DNA from: Gymnogyps californianus
Taxonomy: Eukaryota; Chordata; Aves; Accipitriformes; Cathartidae
Assembly (NCBI RefSeq): GCF_018139145.2
Contig: NC_059471.1
Location: forward strand, 204,743,494 to 204,807,493
Reading direction: 5' to 3'
DNA length: 64,000 bases
Positions 37,881 to 50,865 of the stretch are shown here, one piece after another. Numbering within the stretch: the stretch's first letter is position 1; each line of letters begins with the position of its first letter. Under the pieces are notes generated by a model. That model worked only from the letters and a program-made list of their open reading frames with translations. It made no database searches and was not told where the DNA came from. The position numbers were made by a program, and so were the translations under genes.

Positions 37881-40639
37881 CACCTGCCTAAGCACATGCT
37901 CACCCTCATGGGGATGCTTTAGGCCAAACCTAAAGCCTTGTCACCACTGTCAACCTGCCAGCCAGAGCATCCCCAGTTCGGTTCTCCTACGCTACAAAAG
38001 CTGTAAATGTAATAGATTTGTGGTTACAGAGGAGGCAAATCCAGCAGATTTTATCTTGATACATCAGAACATCTGTGGAGCATACAGGCGGTATACAGGA
38101 CTGTGCTTCCTTCCACCGCTAATGTGATCTGGGCAGAGTTTTTAGTGGGTTTTAGCCAGCGGTGTTGAAACTCAGCATAGTTTCAAAAAAAGAACTCCTG
38201 GATATTAACAATTTTAATTGAAATTCCTCCATTCAACCCACAAACCCATTTTTCCTTCCCCACTTCTCCCTCTACCTCTCCCACCAACTCGTCCAGTGGT
38301 TTCTCAGCTCCCTTCATCCCTTTGCAGAGGCTGAGAATGACCATGTTGCCCATTAAGCAGCTTTACTTACAGTTCTAGTTTTTATATTTATGAATCCTGA
38401 GGATTTTTTAACTCTTTTCTCAACTCTCAAAATGGCAAACCAGTGCTCCTGTGTCACTGGTGTCAACTGCTGAAAAAATGCAAAAGTCTTCACTCCTGAA
38501 CACAGTGTTACAGAAACTGTAACTAGTGTTTACAAATTGCACGTTGTAGTGGTTGGCCATGTTTAAATGTATGAAGATAAAACTATATTCTGTCATTGCC
38601 ACAGCCGGGTTTTCCCTCACAGACATGTAGCTCCTGCACGCAGTCTTTCCTGAGCAGATAGGAAAGGCTTTTATAAGACACCCTGCTCCAAAAATCTCCC
38701 AGAGGATCTGGGACTGGCCATGCCGCAGGTCACTTTCGTGTCCCAGCAAGGGGACATGGGGCTGTAGACCTCACACAGCTCACCCAAACATGGGCATCGC
38801 TGAGGCTGCTGTAAGCTGAGCCGTGGGGAAGGGATCAGGAGACCTGGATCACCTCCAGGACTGCTCCTCTGGATAGAAACTGCCTCCTGTCTCCAGTTCT
38901 GTGGAGATGTTGCAGCCGGCGCTGGTGAAGGACACACCGTGGCTTCCGTACACAGTATGTGGTTTTGAGTTGACTTTCAGGTTGTCTGAGATAAGGAATT
39001 GGGGAATAGGACAGAATAACTTTCATAACAACATCACTCCAAAACATGAAGAGATGTCTGTAAATGATAAATACTCCATCTGGAAAAAGATTTCCATGGA
39101 AGTCCCTCTGGTTTCATTATATAGTTATCCTTATTGATTGGTTTGACTGACTTAATTTGCTTTGGAGGAAACTACCAATATTGAAACATCAGAGTTCACC
39201 AATAATGTCGATAACAGAGATATAAAGTGTAATTCAGTGACTGAGGCAGTGATGGCAACGTAGGCAAATGCAAAATATGTCTGCGGGCAAAGGATCAAAA
39301 TAGAGGAAATGCGTTACAAGGCAGACTGCTGCCAGAAACCATTAAGTTCATTTAAAATATATTAAAGAGAGACTTAGGGTTTTGTAGGTAAAGCCTTGAA
39401 GCCATTATCCCAATTAGTCATACTAGACTATAGAAGAGCAAACAGGATATCGGGATGTGTCACCAGCACCAGCATAGCCAAAGAAGGGGTGTTGCCAGTA
39501 TGCAAACCACTCAGCCCAGCACAGCTAGGGTCTGGGGTGAAGATTAGTTAAAAAAATTTTTTTTGGAAGCTACTGCCTTGGAAAGGGTGCATTATAGATC
39601 TAATCAGGATGTAGGTGTGTTATAGATGAGTGTTGAGCCGTTACATTTTTATTGGGCTGCGTAGTTGTTTTCTAGTTGCTACATAGCAATGTTTCATTTG
39701 ATGTTACTTGCACCAGTAAGCAGGGAGGTTTGGTTGATTCATGGTTCTGTTTAAGTGAGCAGGTCAGCATGGTTTTGTCAGTTAAGACTGCTTGTTTGCA
39801 GTTTCACCTCTACCAAAGCAAATTCAGGGCAATTCCAGGGGCTCCAGTGCTGCCTTGGTGAATTGTCACTGCTGTAAGGAGAAGGATGCGGTTACTGCTG
39901 GCCCTGAGAATGAGTCTGGTGGGAGCAGATGTCTGGCATGATAACAGGGTGGTCCTTTGTCACATTTGTTACTAGTACAAAACCTATCAAGCGGTGTGTC
40001 TGATGTTTGGCTCCTGGGACACATATTAAGGTTTGTGAAGTGGAAAGATTCAGAACAATGCGATATTTTTGGGAAGTTGTACAGGAGTTGCTCATATGGA
40101 TGAGACACCAGCCAAATACAACAATAGTAAAAAAAAAAAAAGGGGGAGTGCAAACCAGGGACAGCTTCTTTTCTGCAAGAGAGTAAACTGGAATACATTG
40201 CTAAATTAGACCTATGAAAAGCTAGTACAGAATGAAGGTATCAGCCTGACAGGTTTCTATAAAGAAAAATATAAAAGTTGCTATTATAAAACATGCTGGG
40301 GTTGTTAGGAAAACGTTTAAAATAGATTTTGGCTCAAGCCCTTGAAAAGAGATTTTTTTCTTCTTCTATATTTCAGCAACACAGTAGCTTATTAGCATTT
40401 TCTATTTATATTACTGCTGGTCCCTGTTTACTGTTACTAAATCTACTTGCCTTGGAGCACTTAGTACTGTGTTTCTCTCTATGGAGCACTTAGACTTCAG
40501 CTGTAAATTGTCCTCTCATCCTTCCTGACAATGGCCACCCTAAAACCACCAACACGCTGCAGACCAGGGTCTCTCCACCCCCGGCCCGCTGACTCACACA
40601 GCCATATCGCACATTACACAAGGGGCTCATTCAGTGTCT

Positions 40640-40960
40640 TGGGAAATTATGCAAATTAAAGGGGATATTCTCCTCCCCGTGCACCACAATTTCCATATGT
40701 GTAATTCCCATTAGGTTTAATGAGACTGGCACTCATAAATCCCTGAGATGAAATTATACCTCTAAGTGGGTTCTAACAAAAGGCTGCTCAAAAGTTTTGA
40801 TTAACAATCCCTTAAAAATAGAACATTAAAAGAGAGATTAAGAAAAAAAATGTTGTCTCTTTCAGAGCAAATTTTTGTAAATCTGTACATTAGGGGTTCA
40901 TTCCTGCAAACCTGTGTTTCTCGTGAAGTGCTTGCTTCAGTAAGTATTCAAAAAATGTGA
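40640..40960. mobile_element. Ancient amniote dispersed-repeat relics
   Basis: Segments such as TTCCCATTAGGTTTAATGAGAC near 40706 and TCATTCCTGCAAACCTGTGTT near 40898, with CTTGCTTCAGTAAG after it, resemble the dispersed amniote sequence built around CATTGACTTCAATGG and CCTGCAAACACTTACTCA. I know this sequence from turtle and crocodile genomes but cannot name a family. Heavily diverged; boundaries approximate. Confidence 0.35.
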
Positions 40961-41634
40961 ATATAAAGCACTGCTCTTGTTAGCACCTAAATGCCCTAGC
41001 CTGATCTGCTTCATACCTGGATCCCAAATTGTGAATATATTTCAAATGTGAACTTGCAATAAATTGTTGTTTTCAGAACTATAAAGAAAACACATTTACA
41101 TGTTATATGTGTAGCAAAAGGTTATAAAACCCATACTTCTTGTCCCAAGTCTGAGTCACTTCAGCACAGCAGTACCCCCCACGGGAATCAGATTGCTATA
41201 TTCAGGCTCTGGTTGGCTCCTGACCACAAAAGGAGTTATGGATTTTAGTGACAGACTTTATTAAGTTGTTTTACACTTATCCGTTCTTTTTCTACTGTTC
41301 TTTATTAGCCTGTGGATGGTATTTTCCCCAGCGTGGCATATGCTGAAAGGGTTTATTATTTAATAACAAAGCAGTAATAATAATAGTGAAATAAACAAAT
41401 TACTTCAAGAAAGATAAAGGTAATATATTGCCGGGTGGAAGAATGTATCTGACAGTTGCTGGACTTTTCTTTCTTCATACTATTTAATAATTTATCAGAC
41501 CATCCTGACCCTTAATTGATCACAAGGGCCACCAAGTGCTTTAGCAGTCTGTTACATTCTATCAAACGAGATGTGTTTTTCCTGTGAAGCAGAATGAAAT
41601 CATCCCCCCAAAATCAATCAGCAGCAGCGTATTT

Positions 41635-41740
41635 TAGCTAGATGGGTGCAGTTCACTTAAGGCCAGATTCTGCACCTTTACTCACTTTGAAAGGAACTTG
41701 CATGGGTAATTCAGTTGCCTTTAACTGGCCACTTGCTTGA
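41635..41740. mobile_element. Ancient amniote repeat relic
   Basis: AGGCCAGATTCTGCACCTTT followed by ACTCACTTTGAAAGGAACTT, then CATGGGTAATTCAGTTG, resembles the ancient dispersed motif (GGCCAGATTCTG, then a CAATGG core) found in many sauropsid introns. It is worn, and the family name is uncertain. Confidence 0.4.
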
Positions 41741-43180
41741 GTAGAAACTGCATAAGCTCATAATTGTACATTTGTGTTCATGTTTTAGAAATTATAGTTA
41801 CCAGCTCCAGATATTTCTTTACTCTCAACAGTCCTTTTTAACACAGACTACTGATGTATTTCTTAAACATATATTTGGTTGTTTGGTTTGGTTTTTTTTT
41901 TTAAACCAAACGGAAAGTAACTTGATTTTCTTCCTACCACCAGTTCTCCACAGAATTTTAAGACTTACATTTCAGAGTCCTGAAAGGGGTTCATAACAGT
42001 TTAAGGATGTTGCCCAAACATTCTTCCAGTAACTAAAAATGAGCCATTATTTCACTCGCTATATCATTCAGGGAAAACACTATTTCATTTTTATATGTGT
42101 TTACAGGTAAGGATCAAAAAGGTCCTTTAAACACCCAGAGAGACTTAGGACAAAGGGAGGTGCTTAGCTCTGAAAAAGTGGTCTGAAAGCTGCAGCTCCA
42201 GCAGCTGTAAAATGCACTTGGTGTCTATATACATTCACTGAATAGATTTTAGCCTAAAATCTCCCTTAGGGGCTGCACTTGGATTTCTGTAAATTCAGGT
42301 CTTGCCAGCTACCTGCCCAACTGTGCCGCGGCCTCTGTTGCTGTGCTCAGATGATGAGGAGAGGCACGTGGCTTTCCCTTAACTTGCAGGAGAACCTTGG
42401 TTCTGTGGTGGTCCTGGAGACCTGTCCTACAGAGACTTTACTAAAAAGCCAGGCTCCTTGTTAGTAGCCACCAAGCTATGTCACTTCTCCCAGCACTCTT
42501 GTGTCTGAGTAGTGCAGCCTTATACACAAAAGGAGAGTGGGGGGACCTCTATATACAATTAATCTTCAACTTCATAGAGAGGATGTGCTTCTGGGAAGAA
42601 TAGACTATGGGCATAAGCTCTCTGCCAAAGTGATTGCTTTAAATGATAGATTATTATAAAAAATGTGGCTACCAGCATCTCTTCATTTTGAAAAAAATGA
42701 ATTGTCCTACATCCCCTCTCAGAACAAGTCCCTGGTGCTGCATGGGAGAAGCAAGCTGCAGGCTCTGGTTTGGCTGCTTTAGCATGGAATTCAGCACTGG
42801 AGGTGTATTCTGGCACAGTCCCATTTGCATCACTCCTTACTTTGTAACACCAGGCAGAACCATGCTTGGCTTATGGGTTTATGGGTCAGCCTTCAAGATG
42901 CTAGAGCCTGGGTGGAGAACATAGGTCCCCAGCTCTGTTTCCTAAGGGAAAAGACTGTTCCTAGGGCTAGGTACTTCATTTTTACATAATGCAAAATCTA
43001 ATTTGAAGGTGTCTGTTTCTGACTTAAATTTATTATCTACTAATCAGGAACACTTACTTTCCCAAAGATCCCAGAATGATTTGGTTACTTACAGCTTTAT
43101 TTTCTTGGTATTTCATCAATATTTTATGTTTGGCATTTTGCTTTCACTGACGCATAACTTTGAAAATGGAAGCATGTAGC

Positions 43181-43194
43181 AGATAGATAGATAG
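43181..43194. repeat. Short GATA microsatellite
   Basis: Three and a half AGAT units in tandem. This is too short to be highly variable; noted for completeness. Confidence 0.9.
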
Positions 43195-46100
43195 TCAGTT
43201 TAGAGGCAGCAAAACCAAAATGTGGTCATTCATTTTATACCTGTATTTAACATCAGCCCTCTCCTTTAATGTCATACTCAATTCATATAATAAATAGGAG
43301 ATGGTAGATTACTTGCCATCTGGTTCAGTGCTGGAAAGTTTATTGAAACTCAGCCTTGATGAAGGATTTACCAAGGACCTTGACATGCAGATGAGTTCCT
43401 TGTATAAAGTTCTGGTTTAGGAAACTGTTTTCTAAGGAGGATATGTAAGGAAAATATGTCATGGAGTACTAAGGAACATTACGTAGTTACTGCGTGTAAG
43501 TCAGGACTATCACAGATCCACATTTCTCGGACTTAAAAAGCAGAAAATGATGTGAATCTTACTGCATTTATCTGCACCATTAGATGCTTCCCAAGCTCTG
43601 CCAGTAGAAAAGATCATCTTTTGGCTTCCAGGGACCCAGCTGGGAGAACAGTTCCTATCCTCTATAGCTCTCCCTTTTGGAGAAGCTACACAACAAGGTG
43701 AAAGTAATAAGGAGTTCAGGAACTGCCCTTGCACTTGGCCATTTATGGACCACCTAAAACGGCATCTTCACATCTCGCTCACCTTCCTGTGTGCCACCTT
43801 ATAAAAGAGGCAAAATATTTCCCTGCATTAGCTGCTACGCTCCTACTAGTGATTCTGATTATCAATCATTAAAATAATTTTCCATATGTAAAGATTGAAG
43901 CTATGTATTTGTCATCTGACTTTACCTAAGATTGTCCACTCAATGATTTTTCTCTATCCCTAGATTTCTTGTATTTAATCTATCATCTCTTGAAATCTAC
44001 CTCTTCACATAGAAGTTCTTTGATTCAGTGACTATAGATAATGCATTGAATAGGACTAAGCACATTTTAAAAAGTTTACACAATAAAAACATCTGCTGAG
44101 TTAAATCTTGAGAGGGACTGAGCATGTCTAGTTCCTCTGCTAGCAGTGCTGTTGGCAGGTACAAAACACGTCTGGGATTTGAACGATTATATTGAGACTC
44201 CTAAAGCCTCAGAAATTTTAGGGGATGGAGAATCTAGAAAGCGCAGATGTCTGAAACATGTCAGTATGATGAGTGCACACTGTAAAAACAAGGGAAAAGG
44301 AGTTCAGAGAGATGCTAACGGCATCTTTGCATGTAGCGTGTTTTAGAGCTGTGGATGTGTAGCTGTCACAAACCTTTGAGCATTTCAGTATTCAATAAGT
44401 CACATGGAAACACCTGATTATTTGCAAAAGTGTTTATAGAGTTTTATACAGACAGATCTTAAAATTTTACCTTAAGATTATTACTTCTGTAAACACTAGA
44501 CTTGAACGTGTATAGCTGCACTGGTCAACAGGACGTGAGAGGAGATGCCTGTAGAACAATGTTGACCTGAGCCAAGAGCCTTAAACGAAGGCACGCTCTG
44601 TCTTTGAAGCTGTCTGAGGCACATACAGGATACAGTTCTGTTCTGAGAGCTGCTATATAATCAGGCTTGTCCTGTATTCATTACATTTTTTGCAGCAGAA
44701 TGCTGTTTCACATTTGTCCTTCGATTTGTTATGGGGCAAACATTCAGTCTGGGAAGCAGCTTGCCAGGTTGGAGAGGGGATGGAGGAGAAGGGAGGAGTT
44801 GCCGTCCATAGCAGGGGACTGCAAAAAGACTGGAAGCAAGAGGGGGAAATAACATTCTTTATCCTTAATTTAGTGAGTTCTTAGTATCAATTGCGTTGCT
44901 CCATTTTTGGCATTTTTATGATTTTTATGTTCACTTCTTCAGTAGGAAACTTTGGGGCTTAAGCATCAAAAAGGTTTTTTTAATATCACTTTGTCACTCA
45001 CTGAAGTTTCGGTATTTAATTATTGTGAAATGTTCTGAAGATTCTGAATTCCAAAATGGAGTTGATATACCCAGTAAAGGTCCAGCAGATGAGGAATGGT
45101 TGTTTTTATTGTAAAAGCTATCACAATAAATTATTAATAAAATATAAAGATAAAATGGAGATGATAAAATTGGAATTCTGAATATTCTCTGTGCAATTCA
45201 TTGACTTTTTTCTGCAAAAAATTGAATGAGTTGTTTTTTTCATTGTTTAGAATTTATTCTAGTCACTGCAATGTTGTTCTTTTTTTAAACAGTAAATCAA
45301 AGGAAAAAGAAATTCTCCACAGATGTTGTATGTGTTTGATGTATTAGACACATTTTTGCAGTCTACTGCCTGAAACCTAGGGAATTCATTAACTCACAAG
45401 TTGCTGCCAAGGAGGGAAGCGGTCACATTTCCCAAGCTGGTGTGCCTGTCCCCCGGCTGGGGGATGTGGTAGGGCAGTCTTTGTCCTCTCTTGTATTTGG
45501 CTGGCTCTGAAGAAAGGGGGATTTCTTCAAACTGAAGGGCTGTTCTTGTTTCTCCCCTGACAGCGTTTGCTATTTAATTAACCTGATAAAGTCTGTAGCT
45601 GACTCTGTTTCCCATTGTGCAGCCAGAGATGATGATAGATGAGAGCTGGTGCTCCGCATCAGTCCCAGAGACCCCATCCCACATCACTGAAGTCACTGGC
45701 TTTAGCACAGACTTCAAAGAGAGAGGGACAAGACCCACAACTTTGGGAAAGAAGCAGAGTTACCACCTTTCAACCTCAGCAAAGCAAAGCAAAGCAGTTG
45801 CCTAAATATCACTTGTCCTGCGAGAGCACTCACTGGGCATATTTTTGGACACATCTATCTCAGCAGGGCACCACTGGATAGACTTCAGCAGTGAGACCAG
45901 GGCAGTGAGCCTGAGCACCAGTCAAGTTGGTTTCTTTAAGGATGTTAATGCCACCCCTCCCAATTAGCCAAGGAAGGCAAATGAAGACTTAAAATGGCAG
46001 TACAGCGTGGCAGGAGATGGCCAAACCTCATCTGCATCTAGGGTCTTGCAATAAACAAGAGTCAGTAAAATACCATCTCCCCGGATTTCTCTACTACTGC

Positions 46101-46327
46101 TCTCCAGAAAAGAGGCTCCACCCAGGGGAGCCTGAGCCTTCTCTGTGGCCATCCTGACCCAATGGGCTTTAGCATCGCTTGGGGATTTGAGCTGAAAGGT
46201 GTAACTGTGTGAATGATGGAAAACCTCATGTGTATGCTTCAAGTGGGGAACTAACAGAAAAAACCTGAGTGAGAATGTTGTGGTCATTTGTAAAAGATAC
46301 AGGCAGCACTGCCATCACCCACTGCCT

Positions 46328-46436
46328 CCTGTCACTCCTGGGATAAATTACTTAAACTCACTGTGGCTTCATTTCTCCCCCCCCAAATTGAAGCTGGTTT
46401 AGAATTTAATAGCCCTCAGGATAAATAACATATATA
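46328..46436 (-). mobile_element. MIR-like SINE relic, antisense
   Basis: The + strand reads GGGATAAATTACTTAAACTC, ACTGTGGCTTCATTTCTCC, a run of C, then AAATTGAAGC and CCTCAGGATAAATAACAT. Block by block this follows the antisense MIR core (GGGCAAGTTACTTAACCTC, CTGTGCCTCAGTTTCC, TGTAAAATGG, GAGGATTAAATGAG). It is the clearest of the MIR-like relics in the window, though still strongly diverged. Confidence 0.6.
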
Positions 46437-47860
46437 ACCCTGAGCTATAGTCTGTGACACTCACCAGTACCCGAATGGGGTTTCAGATGTTGCTTTTGAT
46501 CTATAAAATGCCAAATGGTTTGCTTGTGAGACAGCCCCCGTCACTGCACCATGCTGCTGGCATGGCCGTCCCTGGAGAGGCACCAGGTGGAGCAGCGTGT
46601 TTGCATCAGGAAGGATGTGCATTCCTTCTTCTTGGTGGAAATCTCTCGCTTGCAAACTCCTTCCACCTCTGGATCTGTGAGAGGTTAAGAGAAATGGCTG
46701 GGTTCACATTACAGAAGAATTGCCATCAAAAACAGTTGTAGAGGATTCTGAGAGGCAGACATGGGTTTTATTTCTCTGTTGTTGTTTGAACTGCAAGTAA
46801 ATATAAGAAATACCAGCCACTATAAACTTTCTGAGATACAGTCACCTAACAGCTAACAGTGACCTTGTTGAGCAGAGAGGTACCTGCTACCGTTCGCTTT
46901 TCCTTTTGATCCTATTAGCAATGTTTCAGCCCATGTCACTATTTTCTGAACTAAAGGTTCAATATTTGAAGTAACCTGGAACAAAGCATTTCCTTCTGAT
47001 AAGTGCATTCAAAAGAATAGTTTCAACATTCACTGTTTAACGTACTAGGATTAAAGGTGTAGTAATCCACTCAAGTAAGATTGCCTTACTTTAAGCCAAA
47101 GGGTGTTAAACAAACAACCAAGTTTGCACTAATTTGTAGGAAACTACAGAAAGGCTCTGAGGGGAAGAAGATTGCTACCTGATATTGGTTTTCTGTTAAA
47201 AAATACAGTTCTTTTGTCTAGTGATGAACTGCAGTGAATTCCAGAGGGAGGGACTAACAGATGACATTTACATTCATCCATGTATTAGAGGCTGATTCAA
47301 AAAAAATCAAAGGAATGTATACTGGTAAAACTACTGAAGGTGGCTGCTTTTATTTCAGATTAGAAGAAGAGTTCACAAATCCACAGCTCATCTGCTTTTT
47401 TCCAAATAGATGTGCCTGTCTACTAAAAGATAACACCTTTCTCTAAAAGCTTAATTTTGCTTAGTAAAACATAGCATTTTTTCCTTCAGGTTTTATTTTC
47501 TTTTAGATCTGTAATGGCTGTAAATCAGGTAATGGAATAACATTGATTTACAGCAGCTGTGATCCAGTTCCTCCTTTAAAAATGCAAATAATTCCTCTGG
47601 TATTGGTCTCATGAAGAATAACAGTAGTAAATACATAAAGCCTTGTAGTAAATACAAAGTCAGCCTTGGCTCAAGGAAAGGCCAGCTCCAATGTTTTCAT
47701 TGGCATTAATTCTAATTACTCAGTGGCATACTCTTGGGGTTTTTTTCACTTGTGTTTGCCATGATGAAACACATAGCAGATGTATTTATCGGTCTGTTAG
47801 CACCTTGCAATGAGCCATTAACATGTGTTACTGTTTATCTCCCCTGTGTCTTTCTCGTAG

Positions 47861-47996
47861 GAATTATGTCTGACCACCAGTTTGGAAACCAGTTTATGTG
47901 CAGTGTGGTTGCGTCACACGTGAGCCATCTCCCGACTACAAACCTCAGCTTTGTTTGGATTGCTCCACCTGCGGGGACGGGCTGTGTCAACTTCAT
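47861..47996 (+). CDS. RELN: Reelin exon 3 (reeler domain part)
   Basis: This exon continues the reelin reeler domain with about 45 residues. The frame begins by completing the Gly codon split after exon 2 (G+GA), then reads [38 protein letters not shown] and TGCVNF, about human residues 114-159. Visible features are two cysteines (MCS and TGC), which fits the disulphide-bonded reeler fold, and an N-glycosylation sequon, Asn-Leu-Ser, at about residue 141. The acceptor is tttctcgtag. The chosen donor is CAT|gtacgt at 47997, which splits the Met codon after AT and fits the expected Met-Ala junction with exon 4. A second GT at 48001 (gtatat) would add four bases and is weaker. The exon is 136 nt, so skipping it would break the frame. 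One conservative difference from remembered human sequence is Val for Ile in LSFVW. Confidence 0.96.
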
Positions 47997-49884
47997 GTAC
48001 GTATATATGCAATGCCTATGAGAAGATGATCACTTTGGAGACAATGAAATGATCTAGGACGTTATGGATCAAGGAGTCAGTCCTGCAAAGTGTAGATTTT
48101 AATAAGAAGTAAGAATATTGAGTTCTTTCTGGCTAAAGAGTTTCTGTGCATATTAGGACTTTATATTTAAAAGCATGTAAGGAGACAGTGTTTTGTAGTG
48201 TAACGTGCCATGACAGAAATAATGTACAAGTGCATCAAGCCTAGCATTTCAATAGAAATGGATTCCTCTTAGTTATTAATCATATCATTGATTAGGATAT
48301 GATTTTTTTGCATTGACCTGTTTTTTTATCTGTTGCATTTAATAAGAGTTAGAACATCACACAGATGTATTATTCAGATTGTAAACATCAACATAAAATA
48401 CAAGCATTTGAGAGTACTCCTACTCAAGTATTTACTGTTCCTAATAATAAACACTTTTAACTTCTGCTTAATTCAGCTAATTTACAACCTGGACAAAACC
48501 AAGAGGTTATTGTTACAGTGTTTTTTTGTAATTTGTTTTAAAGACCTAGGTCATCATTTGATGATTTAGTACCATATAAAGTGCTAACAAAATACACAGC
48601 TTAACATGAATTATTAGAATATATATTACTATATTTTACCTTTAAAGTAATTTCTAATTATTTGTCCCAAAATTTTGGTAGATGAGATTTGAGAGAGAAA
48701 ATACACCTAGAGTGGAGTTGAAAGTAGAAAATATTTCAAGTTTAACCCTTTCATAGGAAAACAGTCAGACTGCTCCCTAATTAGATAAGTGAACAGTTGC
48801 AACATTTCAGTGTGTGAGACCTTTTCTGTGTTCCTGTGACTGTCCTGTTTGTCAAAACAAATCTTCCTCTGAGTATTATTGCCTTTCTATCTATACTGGG
48901 AAGCTGCAGGTAAGCGCCCCATAATCAAGTTGTTTTACTGTTTAACACGTTGTAAAAAGTGAGTGACTTACTTCTTTGAGAATGTAACTTGCTGATGGTG
49001 AACACAGTATCTGTTGATTGATTGAGCTGTGTCTTTGATACGTCCACTTTTTTTTTGCCTATACTGTTACAATAAGTTATTTATTAGCTGCGATGACAAT
49101 GTCAAGACATTTTTATTTCTAGTTCTCTTTTTCTTCTAAACGTCTAACAGTAAATTGGGAAAAAAAATTAGTTTTGATGAGTGGTGACTAACTTCTGAGA
49201 ATGTATTTGTTTCTCATTAACGTCTACAATGTACCAGAGAAGCTGTTTACAATATTTAAAATTCCCATTCATTATTTGACAAAAGTCAAATTTGATGAAA
49301 TATTTGAGGAAATACTGTCACTGTTTTACTTAAATTCTGTGTCAGAAAAGTTAGCCTCATAAAAGAGTTGTATATACCTTGAGGAAATCTGTCAGCTATG
49401 TTTTTTCTGTGGACAGTCTGCGAATTTTATACTTCCTTTAATTCCTCTCTAAAAATAGTTCCCTTTGTTGATCAAGTTGTAGCAACTAAATTTTGTTCTT
49501 TGAGTTGCCTGAGAAAAATGAGATATGAGATTTGCATCTTCTCTGCATACTCTTGCATACTCCCTTTCTTTCTCATATTTTTGTTTTTCCTGCTATTCAA
49601 GAAATAATTGTTGGTCCTAGCTTGCAGAGTGACTGTGAATGTATTTATTTATATGAGATGTGACCCTTCATTGCGAGTTTTGACGTCAGTTTATAAACAG
49701 TTATTCATTTTCCTGTGACTGATTTTTTTTTTCCCATGGTTTTGTATTGGGTTTTTTTGTTCATGTTCGTCATTGCTGAAGAAGAGCTAACAAATAGCTC
49801 TGTAGAAATACAAATACTACTATGACTGCTGATTCCCATTTAAGTGAAATTAAAGGGACATTTTTTAAGGCAATGAGTGCTTGC

Positions 49885-49970
49885 CTATCTTGAAATCAAT
49901 GGAAGGTTCATCATTGGCTTCAGTGGAAACAGAGTTAGGTCAGCACCCAACAGTTTTGGAAATCCAACCT
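49885..49970. mobile_element. Ancient amniote repeat relic (CAATGG type)
   Basis: TTGAAATCAATGGAAGGTTC followed by CATTGGCTTCAGTGG and AGGTCAGCACCC reproduces the order of a well-known sauropsid relic (GAAATCAATGGAAG, then CATTGACTTCAATGGGAGCAGGATCAGG). The divergence is moderate and this is the best preserved member of the set in this window. I cannot give a family name. Confidence 0.5.
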
Positions 49971-50807
49971 GTAATTCCCTGTTTGTATAAGCCATAATGC
50001 ACCTCTTCAGCATTAGCACCTCTTCAAAAACAGTGGTGTTTGCACTATGTTAGTAAAGTCCTTAGCCATGCTGCAGTGTGCAGAACATACATAGCAGAAA
50101 TTTGAATTTATTCTTGACTATGTAATTTGCAGCATGGGTGTACACCTATGTATGTCCGCAGTCCGGGTGCAGAGACACCAAAACTGTCTTTCCTTGCTAT
50201 CCATGAAACTGGCAGGGCTGAGAGGTCTGATCCTGCACTGCCGAGCCCAGCAGTGCAGCCGCTCCTAGGGTCCCTGGCCCAGGTGTCCGTCGGTCTCAGT
50301 GGCTTTACAGACTGCCTCACCCCACGGTATAAGGATGCTCCATGGGTGATACTCGTTTGTCTTTGAGGATGAGCAAAACGATGCAGTTATGTCAGTTTGG
50401 TGTCCTGTAGCACAAATTCAGACAAGAGTGGAAATGCTCAGCTTCTCCGAAGTCGGTGTTTACTCCAGCATCACACTTGGCTGCAGGACTTCTGGGTAAA
50501 TGTGATCATCAGTTGAAGGAAATGAAAGGAGGAGAAATATGTTTTGCCTCTAATTCTCCTCCTCATTTTTTCTTCAGCTGCCCACACTTTCTTGCCTTAG
50601 CTGTTGTTTCCCCTGCCTACTAAATCACAAGTTGCAGTAAACAAATCTCTTTTTTTGGTGTGGTGTTAGTCTGCCTGCTTTACCCAGTTCTCTGACTTCA
50701 GGGTTTCCAGAGAGTTGGCTCTACCTTGTTTGTCTCCACTTGCTCCTCTATAGCAAATAATTAACTTAATATTTTTTAACACTTGAGACTAACTACCAGT
50801 CTAGTTT

Positions 50808-50865
50808 AAATTTAATATAAATTAAATTAATTTTAATTTAAGTTTAATTTAATATAAATTTAAAA
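50808..50865. repeat. AT-only direct repeat with palindromic core
   Basis: The 15-mer AATTTAATATAAATT occurs exactly at 50809-50823 and 50846-50860 (37 bases apart), around an imperfect palindrome AAATTAATTTTAATTT. The block has almost no G or C. It could be a decayed simple repeat or a DNA-unwinding or matrix-attachment type sequence; function unknown. Confidence 0.75.

Larger units (their letters stand above)
14022..47860 (+). other. RELN: RELN intron 2, complete (33.8 kb)
   Basis: The intron runs from gtaagt at 14022 to tttctcgtag ending at 47860; the two exons it separates join in frame. Candidate branch-point adenines lie at 47821 and 47830. Recognised contents: an antisense MIR-like relic (15435-15560), an 11-G tract (16632), AT-rich homeodomain-site clusters (18285-18520 and 20040-20450), a worn repeat (21885-22035), a hairpin (24153-24173), two CR1 fragments (30590-31600), a purine-rich tract (32520-32660), a GC-rich patch (37705-37880), ancient amniote relics (40640-40960 and 41635-41740), a GATA repeat (43181) and an antisense MIR-like relic (46328-46436). 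Elsewhere I see only anonymous intronic sequence. No ORF of more than about 150 codons is present and none shows family motifs. Confidence 0.9.

Noticed and set aside
45778..45797. GCAAA units in tandem (about 3.5)
   Set aside because: Too short to count as a repeat locus of interest.
48001..48006. Alternative donor gtatat for exon 3
   Set aside because: It would add four bases and change the codons after Asn-Phe away from the expected Met-Ala junction. gtacgt at 47997 is the better donor.
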